From contig JARVLF010000014.1 of the NCBI GenBank assembly GCA_030849465.1, positions 62,001-126,000 of the forward strand: a stretch of DNA of 64,000 nt, given 5' to 3'. Position 1 is the first letter of the stretch; every line of letters begins with the position of its first letter. Below the pieces are notes generated by a model. It worked only from the letters and a program-made list of their open reading frames with translations, ran no database searches and was not told the DNA's origin. Shown here in pieces: positions 38,276-47,974 of this stretch. Origin of the DNA: Moesziomyces globuligerus (lineage: Eukaryota > Basidiomycota > Ustilaginomycetes > Ustilaginales > Ustilaginaceae). Both the position numbers and the translations under genes were made by a program.

Positions 38276-40828
38276 TCAAGCGGTCGAGTCGGGTTTGGTG
38301 GCGCTCGTGCCGGTGGCGAAGGTGGAATGCAGTGGCGAGGGGAGTGTGGGCGGATGCATGGGGTAGTGTTTGCCGCCAGTGCCGGCGCGCGATCTGGTGC
38401 CTGACCTCCTAGCAGCATGCGCGTGATGCAAGTGTGCCGATCCGGTCGAAAACGTAGCCACCCCAGCGGGCAGCGGCGACTTGGACTTCTCGGTCTCGGT
38501 CAACGCCTCGTCATCTTCCGACACCTCACCCTGGCTCGCCGCCGCCGAAGGCGTTCTCGACATGTGGAATCCGCCCGACGGCGTCTGCCTCGTACGTCGT
38601 CGCTTGGTCGACGCACTCGTACCCATGCTCACATCGCTCTCTCCACCAGGCGAGTTGGCGCGGCCGCGCATCGACGAGCCCCGCGCGCTCTCCCAATGCG
38701 GCGCACCCAACGACGACCCACTAGACCCCGCCGCCGCGGGACCCACTGCGATCTGCTGAGGCTCGCTCGCATTCGCCTCGTGCGCGCGCTTGCGCTGCAG
38801 GCCCAGAATCCGCAGCCGCTCCACCCACAGATCGGCACGATCGAGCGATTCGCCAAACACGATGGTCACGCTGCGCAGGATGTCGAGCGACTCGATCGCC
38901 AGCGTCAGGATGCGGTTGGCCGCCTGCGCGGTGGCTGCCGCCTGCGCGGTGGCTGCCACCTGCATCTGCTCGCGCGGACTGCCGGCAGCGTTGCGGTAGC
39001 GTGCGTTGGCGGCGAGGTGCGTGGGCGACTGCGGCCCTTCGCTGATGTGCGCCGGCGAAAAGGAGGGCGAGGATGGACTGCTGCCAAAGTAGCCCGAGGG
39101 CGAGCCCGCCGCCGAGCTGCGGTTGACCGTGGCCCAACGCGCGGGCAGGCTGAGGATGAAGGCCTTGACGCTGTTCCTCGCGGGCTCGGGGAGCGCGCTG
39201 CCGGCGTACTTGCCAATGACGTCGACGACGCCGCGGATGGTGTTGACCACATCGCCCTTGATGTGTGTGAGGTTCTGCACTGCGGAGACCGACATGTCGA
39301 GCTCGCCGTGGTTGAGCTTGACGATGAGATCGCGCAGGATGGTGATCTGATGCTCGATGTGAGCCGTGGCGTACTGGAGCCACTGGAGGCAGTACTTGAG
39401 CGACTTCATCGACTCTTCGCTCATGGCTGCCGACAGGCCGCCTGCGGTGGCGCCGGCTTCGACGAGCATCGAGCCCCAGCGGCTGTTTTTGAAAGGCAGA
39501 GCCTGTGCTGCGTTGGCGCGCACGACTGCGCTGCTCTGGTTGGCCGTTCTTGTCTTGCTCTCGTCGGCAGAAGTGTCGTCTTGGTCGTCGTCGTGCATGT
39601 GGGTGTCGTCGTGCGCCTTTGCCTTGTCGACGGATGCGGCGTAGGTGGCGCTGCCCGAGGCGAGTGATGTGGTTCGAGCGGCGGGCGAGGTCTCGATCTC
39701 GAGGTTGGCGGCCTTGCCGCGACGCTGGCGGAGTTCGTTGGCCATGAGGTTGCGTTCGCGCTCCTCGAGCTGGAGTGCGGTGTAGGCGTTTCTGCGCTTT
39801 TCCCGCTCCTCTGAGCTCATGTTGTGCCACTCCTCCTTGTCCTTGCGCTCGACCTCTGCGAGGATGGAGCGCTTCTCCTCCTTGGTGGGGGAGGCGACGG
39901 CCGAGGGGTAGATGCGGTCGAGCTGGCGGCATGCAAAGTCGTCGAGCTGCTCGACGCCGCGTTCGCCGAGGCTTGCGCCGAGGCGGCTGACGACGGGGCG
40001 GGAGATGGACTTTACTGAGCTCTCTACGAGGCCGGCGCCGTACTTGACGACCTTGCTACGCTGCTTGCCGAGCTCGTAGGCGCGGAGGGTGCCGCGGACG
40101 AGGGGGAGATGGCTGACGCGTTTGAGAAAGTCGGCGTCGTTCATCATTTGCGGGTCGACCTCGAGCTCGTTGCCGTTTTCGTCTTGGATGACGGCGGGTA
40201 GCTTGAGGTCTGGTGGGAGGTCGCCGAGGCGTGCGGGACCGACGAGGCGTGCTGCGGGGGAGTCTGCGCCCGAGTCGAGGGTGAGATCGGTGGTGGGAGT
40301 GGAGGAAGGCGAAGAGATGGCGGTGGAGGCGACGCTGGAGCTGGAGATGGCTGAGGAAGTGCGGACGGGAGCTGTGTGAGCGTGAGCGGTAGGGATGGGA
40401 TGCGAGTCAGCGGAAGGCTCTGCGAGGCGAGGGTCTCTGGGTCGAGGATGGCAAGATGGGGATGGAGGCTTACATTTGCTTGAACGCTTGTGTGTGTCTG
40501 CGAGGGAATGGGAGCTGCTGCTTGTGCTGTGTGGACCGAAAGCGTTTGCCTTTCCGTCGAGGCTCTTCATTGCGCCGAGGGCCATGATGGCGATGCGGAC
40601 ATCCTCGTCTTCTGCGTCGATGCCGAGACCGTTGGAGGGGGATGCGGAGGACGCGTGAGGGGCAAGCTCTTGGGACGAGGCGAGGTCGTCTGCGGGAGGC
40701 GTGGCGGGGGTGGTAGGAGCAGGGGTGGAGGCGGCGCTGGCGGCGGCAGCAGCGTCGGATTCGGATTCGGCGCGATGAGCGGTCCAACGATCGTCGTGGT
40801 GCAGGGCGGAGGCGGTGGTGGACTCCAT
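38276..40828 (-). CDS. OPI1: Opi1-family transcriptional repressor of phospholipid genes
   Basis: 850 aa from the ATG at 40828. The Opi1 domain is visible in pieces: RVSHLPLVRGTLRAYELGKQ with KYGAGLVESSVKSISRPVV (about 245-285), DFACRQLDRIYP, YCLQWLQYATAHIEHQI, and LTLAIESLDILRSVTIVFGE with RADLWVERLRILGLQRKRA. In yeast Opi1 is held at the ER by phosphatidic acid and Scs2, and when released represses INO1 and other genes with Ino2/4 sites. Here the role is inferred. Long Ser/Ala-rich tails flank the domain. A probable 102-nt in-frame intron (40372-40473, donor GTAAGC, acceptor CACAG) has a branch-like CTGAC. If spliced the protein is 816 aa; both forms read through. No introns elsewhere. Confidence 0.92.
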   Translation of the reverse strand: MESTTASALHHDDRWTAHRAESESDAAAAASAASTPAPTTPATPPADDLASSQELAPHASSASPSNGLGIDAEDEDVRIAIMALGAMKSLDGKANAFGPHSTSSSSHSLADTHKRSSKCKPPSPSCHPRPRDPRLAEPSADSHPIPTAHAHTAPVRTSSAISSSSVASTAISSPSSTPTTDLTLDSGADSPAARLVGPARLGDLPPDLKLPAVIQDENGNELEVDPQMMNDADFLKRVSHLPLVRGTLRAYELGKQRSKVVKYGAGLVESSVKSISRPVVSRLGASLGERGVEQLDDFACRQLDRIYPSAVASPTKEEKRSILAEVERKDKEEWHNMSSEEREKRRNAYTALQLEERERNLMANELRQRRGKAANLEIETSPAARTTSLASGSATYAASVDKAKAHDDTHMHDDDQDDTSADESKTRTANQSSAVVRANAAQALPFKNSRWGSMLVEAGATAGGLSAAMSEESMKSLKYCLQWLQYATAHIEHQITILRDLIVKLNHGELDMSVSAVQNLTHIKGDVVNTIRGVVDVIGKYAGSALPEPARNSVKAFILSLPARWATVNRSSAAGSPSGYFGSSPSSPSFSPAHISEGPQSPTHLAANARYRNAAGSPREQMQVAATAQAAATAQAANRILTLAIESLDILRSVTIVFGESLDRADLWVERLRILGLQRKRAHEANASEPQQIAVGPAAAGSSGSSLGAPHWESARGSSMRGRANSPGGESDVSMGTSASTKRRRTRQTPSGGFHMSRTPSAAASQGEVSEDDEALTETEKSKSPLPAGVATFSTGSAHLHHAHAARRSGTRSRAGTGGKHYPMHPPTLPSPLHSTFATGTSATKPDSTA

Positions 40829-43748
40829 GTCGGGCAAGTGGGTCGAAGGGTGGGTTGCGGCGATCAATGCCTGCAAGGGCTCATCCGTGCATGGGATGGG
40901 ACGAGGGAGAAGGAGGAGTCCAAGATGCGATGCGGGATTGGTGGTGGCAGAGATATGCGTCGAGGTGCGAGGCGGTTGAGGTGCGATGCTCGACGAGGTG
41001 GGCGCTTGCAAGTGCAGGCGGCGATGGTGATGCGGACGATGGAGAAGGAGGAGCGGGCGATGATGGCGACGAGGCTTGGATGGTGAGGGAAGCAGTGGCG
41101 TCAAGAGAGGGCGAGGGCGGATGTTGCGTCTGCGTGACGGCAAAGGCGGAAGAGCAAGCTACAAAGTGAGTGCTTCTGCGCGGCCTTGTCGCAGTTTGGA
41201 AAAAGTGCGTCGGCTGTCGGGGCGCAGCCAGGGTCATGTGCTGAGCGCGGACCCAAGTGGCAGGGCAGTTGGAGTGCGGGCTAGGCGAGGATTCGCGAGT
41301 GAGGAGTGCGTCGAGCTAGCCAAGGGGGAACGCGGGGAGGAGGGAGGAGAGAGGGCGCGAGGACTTTGGGTGGTTGGAAGCGAGAGGCAAGCGCGTGAGA
41401 GCGAGCGGCGTGCGAGCGGCGTGCCGACGTGGGAGCATGAAAGGCGAGCGCAGAGCTGACGCAGCGCAACAGCAGCACAGCAGCAGCACAGCAGCAGTCA
41501 ACTGGATGGGATTTTCAGCGCGGATTTCGTTTCGCGTCGTGTGGCTGTGGAAACTCGGAAAAGGGAGCGAGCGAGCTCTGAAAGCGACGCTCGAGCGATG
41601 GCGGCCGCGGCACGCCACGGTTAAACCTGAGCATCACAAACAGCAAAAGCATTGAGCCATTGAGCGTCGAGCGACGAGCGTCGAGCTGGCTGTATACAGT
41701 AATGTGAAAAAGGGCCACTGCTGTTGCTGTGCTATTGCTGACGCCGCTGCACCTCCGAAGTGCGGCCGACGATGCAGCTACTGTACTGTACGGAGATAAG
41801 TGCGGCTTGCATCGTGCTCGAAGAGGGTGAGAATTTTGTGTGGGGTTGGGCCAAGCGGAAAAGAAGCGTGTTTGGCTCCAACAAGTGCCAGACGGGCCGA
41901 CGCGTGAAAGCGAGATTTGGGATTTCTTCATTTTGGACTTGGCGGCCGATGCTTTTTGCCAGGGTCCTTGCTCTGCTCAGAGTGCGAGTATGGTACCGTG
42001 GGAGGTGTTGCCGTGTGACAAGCAGCAAGCCTGGCGATGCATCGATGCATGCTCACCATCGAGCAATTCGGTCTGGCTTCGGATGACCGCCGCCAACCAC
42101 GGACCGCGAACCACGAACCACGAACCACGTTCCGAGATCCGCACACACATGGCCAGATGACGACATGCGCAACCGCCTCTAGACCAGCAATGTCGATCCG
42201 CATGCTCTGCGTTGCGAGATGCATGAACCGCCAGGCCCCAGACCCGCCTTCTGTTGCTACTACAGTAGCCTGCAGCTGTCCGTCTGGACCCTGGGCGTGG
42301 CGTGAAAAGCGTGGGTGGCTTATCGTGCCGCCGCATCCGCCGCATCCGCCGCATCCGAACAATGCTGAACAATGACAGGTTGATATGACGGGGCGACGCA
42401 CGGTTTCAGACCTGACTCGGACCCACTCGCACCTGACTCCGTGAAAGAAGGGGAACGAGAAGCGCATCCACCCCGATTGCTTCGCTCAGATCGGATCGGA
42501 TCGGCGTGGCGGCGGCGGGGATGGAATTCGGTCGGTGAATTGGCGTTGGCGTCAGCTTTAGGTACCGCACCGGCTTCCGTTCCGAGTTACTGCACTGCAC
42601 TCAACACTTGAGCCTTGCCATGGCCACGTCCTGTACCCGAGGCAGGCTTTCCGCTTGGCCGCCAACTTTCCCACGATGCAGCCTGAAGAGCAGTTAGACG
42701 AAGCTCGCTTATATCCTCGGCCTGCTCTTGCCCCACGCCTTGATCCACCCACAACCCCCAACTGCGTCATCACCAGCATCTGAGCCGACGTCGGCGCAAA
42801 GGCCATATCATCTTGCAACCCCTGCCAAGTTAAGCACGGTATCCTAGGTGCTGCAGTTCTTTTTTGGCCTCGCTCTTCTTCGAGGCAAAAGGCGGCGTCG
42901 AAAATCCGGCAGAAAATGGCGACAGCGACGGTGCGCTTGAATCATGTGCGGTGGTAGCGCGCGTCTCTTCTGGAGACGGTGTGCCGATCCAAATCCATCG
43001 CCGATGACCGCCAAGAAAGCGATCTGCTCTCACTCACACCACGCCGAGGCGAGCGGAGGTCGTGTGCATATCGTCCGAGCCCAAGACGCTTCCCGAAGCC
43101 GGCCTAGAGCGCATCTCGGCTGCCGCGTGCATACCTGGTATCAATGCTCTTGACAGCGCTGCTCCATCTCCGCTCGTTTGTCGAACCAACAACAGCCCCG
43201 CCTCGCCCCTTTCCCCCGCGCAAATGCCCGTCACGCGAGGAAATGCAGTTGACAGCCGCACATGCTCTCCAACCGGTCGGAGCATGCAATGCGGGCTGCA
43301 CGAGGGGATAGGCTTGCCGACCGAATGCAGTTCTAGTTCTGCTGGCATCGCTTTGGGCTGCAGCGTGAGCCTGTTTGGTGCCGACCAAACAACGCAACGC
43401 GTCGTTGGGCTCGCGCATGTGGAGCAGACGAGCAGAGTCCAACACCAAAACACAAAATCCCTGTCCGAGGCGCAACAAACATTCTCCTTTGCAAGCTCAA
43501 GCCGTGGCCCAAGCCCTTGGTCGTCCAACACCATGCCATGGCGCTCCACTCCGCAATAATCGCTCGCAAGCGGCCGCACAGCGCTAGCCCTCACGACAGT
43601 GCCTGAACCCCTGAGACCTCCACTAAAACACCGCCGTCTTCCTCCTCCACTGTCCTTGCATCCCTCGTCTTGACCACCACGCCTCAGCCATGTCGACATA
43701 GCATCTGCACATGCGCACCCGCCTAGGCTTCTCCTACACCATCCCACC
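40829..43748. promoter_or_regulatory. Long divergent region between OPI1 and the AGC kinase
   Basis: 2.9 kb between two divergent start codons. Contains the palindrome CTGTATACAG at 41690, a TACTGTACTGTA motif near 41778, and short tandem repeats (ACCACGA type near 42107-42126, CATCCGCCG type near 42330-42357). No ORF with protein-like composition. Long regulatory regions are unusual in this otherwise compact window. Confidence 0.5.
41690..41699. promoter_or_regulatory. Palindrome CTGTATACAG, second copy
   Basis: Identical to the decamer at 5969-5978, in the OPI1/kinase divergent region, about 860 bases upstream of the OPI1 start. Confidence 0.25.
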
Positions 43749-46700
43749 ATGCCGCCGGACCCGCCCTGCTGGCAGCACCGCCACGACACGATACGCAACA
43801 TCCTCCACACTCGCTCCGTCAAGGCTGCCCTCCGCGACTTTCACTTCAGCCTCCGCCATCTCAACCACCTCAACCACCTTGCGGCCACCCAGGCCGACTC
43901 GAGCCTCAGCCATGTCGCGTCCACCTCTTCCGCCGCGCTCGGCAGCCTGCTCGACATCAGCCTCGTCATCTCGTGGTCCTCCGACGGCCTCACCCCCACC
44001 CGCGATCCAAACCCCTTCCGCCTCGCCGCAGCGCCTACCCTCCGCGAGCTCCGCACGCTCAGCCTCCAGGTCCACGACTTCAAGGCCATCAAGGTGCTCC
44101 AGAAGAGCGCAGGCAGCCTCGTCGAGCTCGTCAAGTGTCGTCTCGACGGTCGCGTCTACGTGCTCAAGTCGCTCGTCAAGGGCTTTGCCCGTCGCAACGC
44201 CGCCATCCAGACGCCCATCAACGAGACCAAGCTCCTCCAACGCCAGCCCGCCCACGACCACCACCACACCCTCCTCACCCCCCAGCTCCTCGCCGCGTTT
44301 CAGACCCAGAACTCGGTCCACGTCCTCATGGAGTACGTCCCCAGCGGCGACTTTAGCGAGCTCCTCATGGCTGCCAGCAGCTGCGGTCCCGATTACCCGG
44401 GCAGGGCTTCCACCGGCTTGCTCAACGAAGATTGGGTGCTCAGGTACAGTGTCGATATGGTCCAGGCCATTGCGTGGGTGCATGCGCAGGGATTCGCGCA
44501 TCGCGATATCAAGCCCGGCAACTTCCTCCTCGACCGCAGCGGACATCTCAAGCTCTGCGACTTTTCCAGCGCGGCTCCCTTCAGCCACTTCGCCGCCTCG
44601 ACTCGCACGCCTCCCGCGCATCCGGATCGAAAGGTGTGGGCGTTCTACTGCTCCCAGCCTACGGGCACGTGCGACTATCTCTCGCCCGAAGTGCTCGAGG
44701 CCGAGGAGCACCGCGTGCTCGAGCGCCAACAGCAGAACGACGCCTCGAGCCTCGACGACTTTCTCGGCCTTCAACGCAGCCACCCCCCCGCCACTGCCGC
44801 CTCGAGCACGCCCCAGCAAGCCGAGCAGACGCCCGGCATGTACGGTCCCGAGGTCGACTGGTGGAGCTTCGGCGTGATGCTCTACGAGATGCGCTTTGGC
44901 GTCCTCCCCTTCTTCGCAGACCGCATGGAGGAGACCTACGAAAAGATAAAGGGCCACACCGTCTCGCTCCGCTTCGACCCCAACGTCCACTGCTCCACCG
45001 CGCTCCGCCTGCTCATCCAGGGCCTCCTCACCCACGCCTCGCGTCGCCTCGGTCGCAATTCCGCCCAAGAGGTGCAGCAAGCCGGCTTCTACGCCGCATC
45101 GCACGTAGACTGGTCAACGCAGTGGCCGCTCCAGCCGCCGTTTACGCCCAACGCCAATCCGTCCGACTCGGACGGCCCCTCGCAGCCCCAGCCCACAGCG
45201 CCGCATCTCCACAACGATTCCATGTCCGTCGTCTCCAGCCTGCCCTCCTTCTCCGCGCTCTATGCCGGCGATCCGGACGACTTTCCGGCGTTTGCCGACT
45301 CGCGCGAGCTCGAGCGCTCGCTTCCGCACCCGAGCGACGCGGCGCAGTCGCATCCGTCCGCCGTTCAGCCCCCCGAGGAGGTCCGGGACGAGGCTCGCTC
45401 GTCAGTCGCAGGTGCGACGGTGGGGATCGAGGCGTCGGTGGTGGGAGGGATGACGCGGTCGTCTTCGTCGCCCGCGGTGGTGCTGCAGGCGTCGGGCTCG
45501 GCGAGCACGACGCTGCGCGACACGAGCACCTCGGTGGCCGCGACGCTCTCGCCGTGCGTCTCGCGCTCGGCTCCACGCTGGTCGGACTGCGACACGGCGT
45601 TTGTCGGCTTCAGCTATCTGCCGCCTCGCGATGCCTTTGTGCCGCTCTCAGAGCCTCTGCAGGCGGCTGGGCAGGGCGACATGTCGACGGCAGTCAGCTT
45701 TGAGGATCTGGCCAAGACCGAGTCGCCGGGCGTGTGGCCGACGAGTACGCCGCTCGCATCGACGCCGTTCCACCGCACCTCGCCGGCGCAGTCGATGGCG
45801 ATGCTCCCGACGCCGCCGTCGTTTGCATCCAGCCCCATCGTCGCCGTCGAGCCTACGCCCGTGGACAAGGAGGCGGGCAAGCAGCGCGGCGCACCCGCGT
45901 GGGCGCATACGTTTGTCACGCCCGCGCGCAAGCCGTCGCACATGGCCATGCACGACCGCTTCCGCCAGCTCCAGGGCCCCAGCACCATCTCGGAACACGA
46001 CGCGGCCAGCACGCCTGCGGTGCCACCCTCGCCGTACCCCTTCCCGCTCGCCTCGGCGGTGCGCAACTCGCAGTTCACCGGCGGCCGAAAGGCGTTGAAC
46101 CGACGAGACCTCGATCGCGCGCGCTCGGCGACTCCGGGCGGCGGCAGCGTCGGTTCGGATAGCAGGCAGTCCGGTGGCAGCAATGCGGTCAGGGAGATCA
46201 GCGAGCGCGAGGCGTGGGACGAGATGATGGCCGCAGTCCAGAAGAGCGTCCGCAAGAAGCAGCCGCCTCTGCCTGCCATGGCTCCCACGCCTGCCTCGGC
46301 AGCGAGATCGACGCGCCTCCCGCGCTCGTCGACGGATCCGCAACTCTCGGCCTCGAAACCCGCCCAGCCGACGCGACCAGGTCAGCCGCAGCGCAAACCG
46401 CTGCAGCGCCTCGGTGCGCCTCGCCAGCCACCGGCACGCACCGCGCGGCACGATGGCGACGCGATTGCGCCCGGCTTCGCTGCCGGACGCGAGGAAGCGG
46501 GCGCCGCAAAGGCATTGGTCGCACCGCAGGCGATGGTGAGGGTGATCGCGCCCGAGTCGCCGAGCTCTCTGCACGGTGAGGGGTCATTGGACTCGCCGAG
46601 GGGAGGAGTGCTGATGGCGCCGTACGCTCTGGATATCGATCTGTACGATTCCGACGGCTCGAACGACTCGACCGAGGCACGGCGACCTCTGCGGCACAAG

Positions 46701-47852
46701 AAGAGTGCGCGTCAGCTGCTCATCCGAGCGCAGGAGCGCGGTACGCCGACCAAGCCGAAGCGGGCGCAGAGTCCGCCGTTGACCGAGGCGTTTGGTTCGG
46801 CACGTTCGGTGGCGGCGGTTCTCGAGGCGGCGGGTGCGCGCGGTTCTCCGCCGCTGTTTCTCGGCGAGGGCTCGATGCGATCGGGTGCGTCGTCGCGCGA
46901 TGCGTCGTACGAGCAGAGCGTCGAGCTGGGAGCCACGGCACGCGCGAGGGCCATGTCGATCCAACGTCCCTGCGCGCACGAGGCGGGCAAGGAAGGCTTG
47001 TCGAGCAGCCTGGGCAGGTCGAGTGTGACGTTTGCTCCCATGGCCTACGTGCCCGTGCTCGGCGCGATTCCGCCCTGGCAAGGCTCGCGCGAGTCGCTCG
47101 TCAGCAGCGACGCCAAGGACTCGTCCGCCGCTCCGCGCGACGCCGCCAAGACCAGGACGATCAGACGCAAGGATAGCGGCGAGATGCTCTCGCAGTACCG
47201 TCGAACCAAAGGCATGGGTCGTGCCACCAGCATGCTTTCCCTCAGCGACCGCGCCAAAGCCGACGCCGAACCTGTTTCTAGACCCGATACAGCCGGTAGT
47301 ACCGTCACTGTGCTGTCGACGTCACCACCGACGGTGGAGGAGGACGACTTTATTCTGGGTCATGTCGAGCGCCTGGTGGGTGGCAAGGCGGGAAGAAGCG
47401 TCCGACGATTCTCGAGCGTCCTCTCGCTCAAGGAGCGAGAGAGGTTGCCCTTGCCCGCCAGGCTCGAGCGACCCGCGAGTCAGGACGGCAAGCCCGCGCG
47501 TGCCTTTGGCCGCTTCCGAAGCCGAATCACCCCCTCGACGCTGTGCGAAGAACCCGCAGAGGAAACCGACGACACCGCAAAATCACTCCGCACAGCAAAA
47601 CCCAAGCCCGCAGAAACCAAGGCCAGAAGAGCCGGAGAAACCCTGCCCAGGTCCTTCGCCGTCCGTGCAGCTGCCATACTGCCACCATCCACCATCACCA
47701 AACGCACAGCTCCAACACCCGCACCAGACCCAGCCGCAGCCGCAGACGTCAGCCTCATGACCGGCCTCCATAGCCGCCACTCTGCCCTCCAAGGCTCCCT
47801 CCTCGGCCTCGAACATCGTCTCGCCCGCCTCAAAGCCCGCCTCGAAGACTGA
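43749..47852 (+). CDS. AGC-family (DMPK/Rho-kinase-like) protein kinase, divergent
   Basis: 1367 aa. The kinase domain lies at about 113-460: DFKAIKVLQKSAGSLVELVK (glycine loop reduced), VYVLKSLVKGFARRN with Lys140, INETKLL with the likely helix-C Glu159, VLMEYVPSGDFSELL, AHRDIKPGNFLLDRSGHLKL (HRD at 251), CDFSSAAPF (DFS at 271 in place of DFG), TGTCDYLSPEVLEAE (activation-segment end) and VDWWSFGVMLYEMRFGVLPFF. The order and the insert before the DWW motif are as in DMPK/ROCK/NDR kinases. The rest is Ser/Pro/Ala-rich and disordered, ending in a short coiled coil (QGSLLGLEHRLARLKARLE). It may act in cell polarity or cytokinesis like its relatives; this is inference. HRD Asp and Lys are kept, so activity is plausible despite DFS. 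An out-of-frame ATG at 43711 precedes the start. Confidence 0.85.
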   Translation: MPPDPPCWQHRHDTIRNILHTRSVKAALRDFHFSLRHLNHLNHLAATQADSSLSHVASTSSAALGSLLDISLVISWSSDGLTPTRDPNPFRLAAAPTLRELRTLSLQVHDFKAIKVLQKSAGSLVELVKCRLDGRVYVLKSLVKGFARRNAAIQTPINETKLLQRQPAHDHHHTLLTPQLLAAFQTQNSVHVLMEYVPSGDFSELLMAASSCGPDYPGRASTGLLNEDWVLRYSVDMVQAIAWVHAQGFAHRDIKPGNFLLDRSGHLKLCDFSSAAPFSHFAASTRTPPAHPDRKVWAFYCSQPTGTCDYLSPEVLEAEEHRVLERQQQNDASSLDDFLGLQRSHPPATAASSTPQQAEQTPGMYGPEVDWWSFGVMLYEMRFGVLPFFADRMEETYEKIKGHTVSLRFDPNVHCSTALRLLIQGLLTHASRRLGRNSAQEVQQAGFYAASHVDWSTQWPLQPPFTPNANPSDSDGPSQPQPTAPHLHNDSMSVVSSLPSFSALYAGDPDDFPAFADSRELERSLPHPSDAAQSHPSAVQPPEEVRDEARSSVAGATVGIEASVVGGMTRSSSSPAVVLQASGSASTTLRDTSTSVAATLSPCVSRSAPRWSDCDTAFVGFSYLPPRDAFVPLSEPLQAAGQGDMSTAVSFEDLAKTESPGVWPTSTPLASTPFHRTSPAQSMAMLPTPPSFASSPIVAVEPTPVDKEAGKQRGAPAWAHTFVTPARKPSHMAMHDRFRQLQGPSTISEHDAASTPAVPPSPYPFPLASAVRNSQFTGGRKALNRRDLDRARSATPGGGSVGSDSRQSGGSNAVREISEREAWDEMMAAVQKSVRKKQPPLPAMAPTPASAARSTRLPRSSTDPQLSASKPAQPTRPGQPQRKPLQRLGAPRQPPARTARHDGDAIAPGFAAGREEAGAAKALVAPQAMVRVIAPESPSSLHGEGSLDSPRGGVLMAPYALDIDLYDSDGSNDSTEARRPLRHKKSARQLLIRAQERGTPTKPKRAQSPPLTEAFGSARSVAAVLEAAGARGSPPLFLGEGSMRSGASSRDASYEQSVELGATARARAMSIQRPCAHEAGKEGLSSSLGRSSVTFAPMAYVPVLGAIPPWQGSRESLVSSDAKDSSAAPRDAAKTRTIRRKDSGEMLSQYRRTKGMGRATSMLSLSDRAKADAEPVSRPDTAGSTVTVLSTSPPTVEEDDFILGHVERLVGGKAGRSVRRFSSVLSLKERERLPLPARLERPASQDGKPARAFGRFRSRITPSTLCEEPAEETDDTAKSLRTAKPKPAETKARRAGETLPRSFAVRAAAILPPSTITKRTAPTPAPDPAAAADVSLMTGLHSRHSALQGSLLGLEHRLARLKARLED

Positions 47853-47974
47853 ACATCGAACTGCATTCATATGGAACCCACCCCCACACACACTGCACGT
47901 GCATACCCCACGCTCCCTTTGTTTCCACGCAATTGCATCATGCCATCCAACACCACGGCTTCGCATTGGCAGCA

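Noticed and set aside
43034..43822. 262-codon minus ORF upstream of the kinase
   Set aside because: Overlaps the kinase start region; random-like composition.
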